14,605 bases of DNA, taken from positions 1 to 14,605 of the forward strand of contig DGHF01000192.1 in assembly GCA_002392545.1 (NCBI GenBank), read 5' to 3'. The notes below the pieces were generated by a model. It made no database searches. It was not told the DNA's origin and saw nothing but the letters and a program-made list of their open reading frames with translations. A program made the translations under genes and the position numbers. Origin of the DNA: Ruminococcus sp. UBA3855 (GTDB lineage: Bacteria; Bacillota; Clostridia; Oscillospirales; Ruminococcaceae). Below are positions 13,724 to 14,605 of the stretch, piece by piece (position 1 is the first letter of the stretch; every line of letters begins with the position of its first letter).

Positions 13724-14605
13724 ATGAAGGAGAAAACGATTTCCAGCAGCCCTAAAAGGGTCAAGGGTACTGTCCTCTTTACGGTAGTTGCTGTGATGAT
13801 GGTTTTGATTGTGTTCTTGATGGGAACACTTGCTTTGGCAGCAACTGCCAGCAATCGTGCCTATGCAAATTACCAGAAAGCCCAGACTCAGGCAACGGCT
13901 CGTGCAGTACTGGATTCTGCTATCAAGGCTGTGAATGCGAAAGAAGAATTCAGGAAAACCATCAGCAGCGGTACAACAAAGATAGCTGTAACACTTGATG
14001 GGGCAGATTACGAAGTCAATGTAACAAAGAGCGGCGAACAGCAGTTATTTGATACTGAGGCACAGAAGTGGGTTAATGGAAATATCTACGAGTTTACTAC
14101 CACTGTCAGCAAAAATATGGCAGATACCACATATTCGCTTTATGCCCTTGCCAATGGAAACGGAGAAGTTGTGGAAAGTCCTCCTCCAAGTGGCGGTGCG
14201 TTCGTTGCGCTGGGTAATTTGGGCGTTGATAATATTGGTACACAGGGCTATGTTATGGGTGGTACAGAAATCGGTGTCGGCAACACTGAAATGAAGAAAT
14301 TCTGGACAGAAAACGAAGCCAAAATTCAAGCGCCCTTCTATGTGAATGGTCATTTAGGAATTGGTACACAGAATGAGTTTGAATTCACTAAGATTGGTGA
14401 TTACTTTGTAGTAACAGGCGACTTGGAAAACAAAAATGTTCCTTGGTTTAAGTCTACACAAGAATTGAGAGATTCATGGAATTCTTTACCGGAAATAGAC
14501 TACAATAAAGTTCCCTATATTTATGTAGGGGGAAAGCTGTCTAATGGTGGTAATAACACATGGAATTTTATCCTTCATGAAGACCCCAAAAATAAATATT
14601 CTTCT
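13724..14605 (+). CDS. PilX-like minor pilin/pilus protein, 3' truncated by window
   Basis: Open through the window end with 294 codons and no stop. The N-terminus has a basic leader (MKEKTISSSPKRVK), then a hydrophobic helix at about 16-42 (TVLFTVVAVMMVLIVFLMGTLALAA) running into an Ala/Gln-rich amphipathic helix with SNRAYANYQKAQTQATARAVLDSAI. This is the layout of PilX_N-type proteins of type IV pilus operons. Unlike true prepilins there is no Glu five residues after the Gly15, so classical prepilin-peptidase processing and Glu5 packing are not supported. The remainder is Gly-rich and beta-like with GVDNIGTQGYVMGGTEIGVGN and a similar GHLGIGTQNEFEF stretch, suggesting a repetitive extracellular domain. 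AAAGGTGG lies 8 nt before ATG. It follows the PilO-like gene by 47 nt in the same operon. The family call is by architecture. Confidence 0.65.
   Translation, partial: MKEKTISSSPKRVKGTVLFTVVAVMMVLIVFLMGTLALAATASNRAYANYQKAQTQATARAVLDSAIKAVNAKEEFRKTISSGTTKIAVTLDGADYEVNVTKSGEQQLFDTEAQKWVNGNIYEFTTTVSKNMADTTYSLYALANGNGEVVESPPPSGGAFVALGNLGVDNIGTQGYVMGGTEIGVGNTEMKKFWTENEAKIQAPFYVNGHLGIGTQNEFEFTKIGDYFVVTGDLENKNVPWFKSTQELRDSWNSLPEIDYNKVPYIYVGGKLSNGGNNTWNFILHEDPKNKYSS

Noticed and set aside
1..14605. CRISPR array, phage or insertion sequence
   Set aside because: No regularly spaced direct repeats with unique spacers, no transposase or integrase motifs, and no tRNA-like attachment sites were seen.

Overview
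The window looks like chromosome from a low-to-moderate GC Firmicute, most likely a Ruminococcus-like member of the Oscillospiraceae (Clostridia). This rests on strong AGGAGG-type ribosome binding sites, sigma-A-type promoters, a SipW/BsaA surface protein pair, and a Gram-positive type IV pilus operon beside galactose and glycogen genes. The genus is an inference from gene content and protein flavour. No tRNA, rRNA, IS element or CRISPR array was seen.

Layout. (1) 1-2650, minus strand: an ER-type signal peptidase (sipW) and its exported substrate (BsaA/TasA-like matrix protein), driven by a clear promoter at 2621-2649. The 140 nt between the two genes hold a row of hairpins with near-identical GGUGA loops. 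(2) 2804-5720, minus strand: galK, galE and a small DUF2500-like membrane protein, tightly spaced behind a promoter at 5692-5720. No galT is present. (3) 5845-6984, plus strand: a single gene for a cytoplasmic BspA-type leucine-rich-repeat protein with its own promoter and a shared bidirectional terminator. (4) 6992-9601: glgB (glycogen branching enzyme, minus) divergent from a TetR-family regulator (plus). Their predicted promoters face each other with -10 boxes only 3 bp apart, and an 8-bp inverted repeat covers the glgB -35. (5) 9602-9952: an AT-rich control region with two promoter-like extended -10 elements sharing a 12-mer, plus a 19-bp AT palindrome. (6) 9953-14605, plus strand: a type IV pilus assembly operon, pilC (GspF), a PilM-PilN fusion, a PilO-like protein and a PilX-like protein that runs off the window.

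How the genes fit together. Two surface systems (a SipW-processed fibre or matrix protein and type IV pilus basal-body genes) flank sugar-handling genes. SipW should cleave the BsaA signal peptide. PilC, PilM-N and PilO would form the inner-membrane platform of the pilus. GalK and GalE feed galactose and supply UDP-galactose/UDP-glucose, and GlgB branches glycogen, possibly under the adjacent TetR regulator. The most interesting unexplained signals are the hairpin array upstream of bsaA, the overlapping face-to-face glgB/tetR promoters with their inverted repeat, and the PilM-PilN fusion with an internal PilN-like motif.
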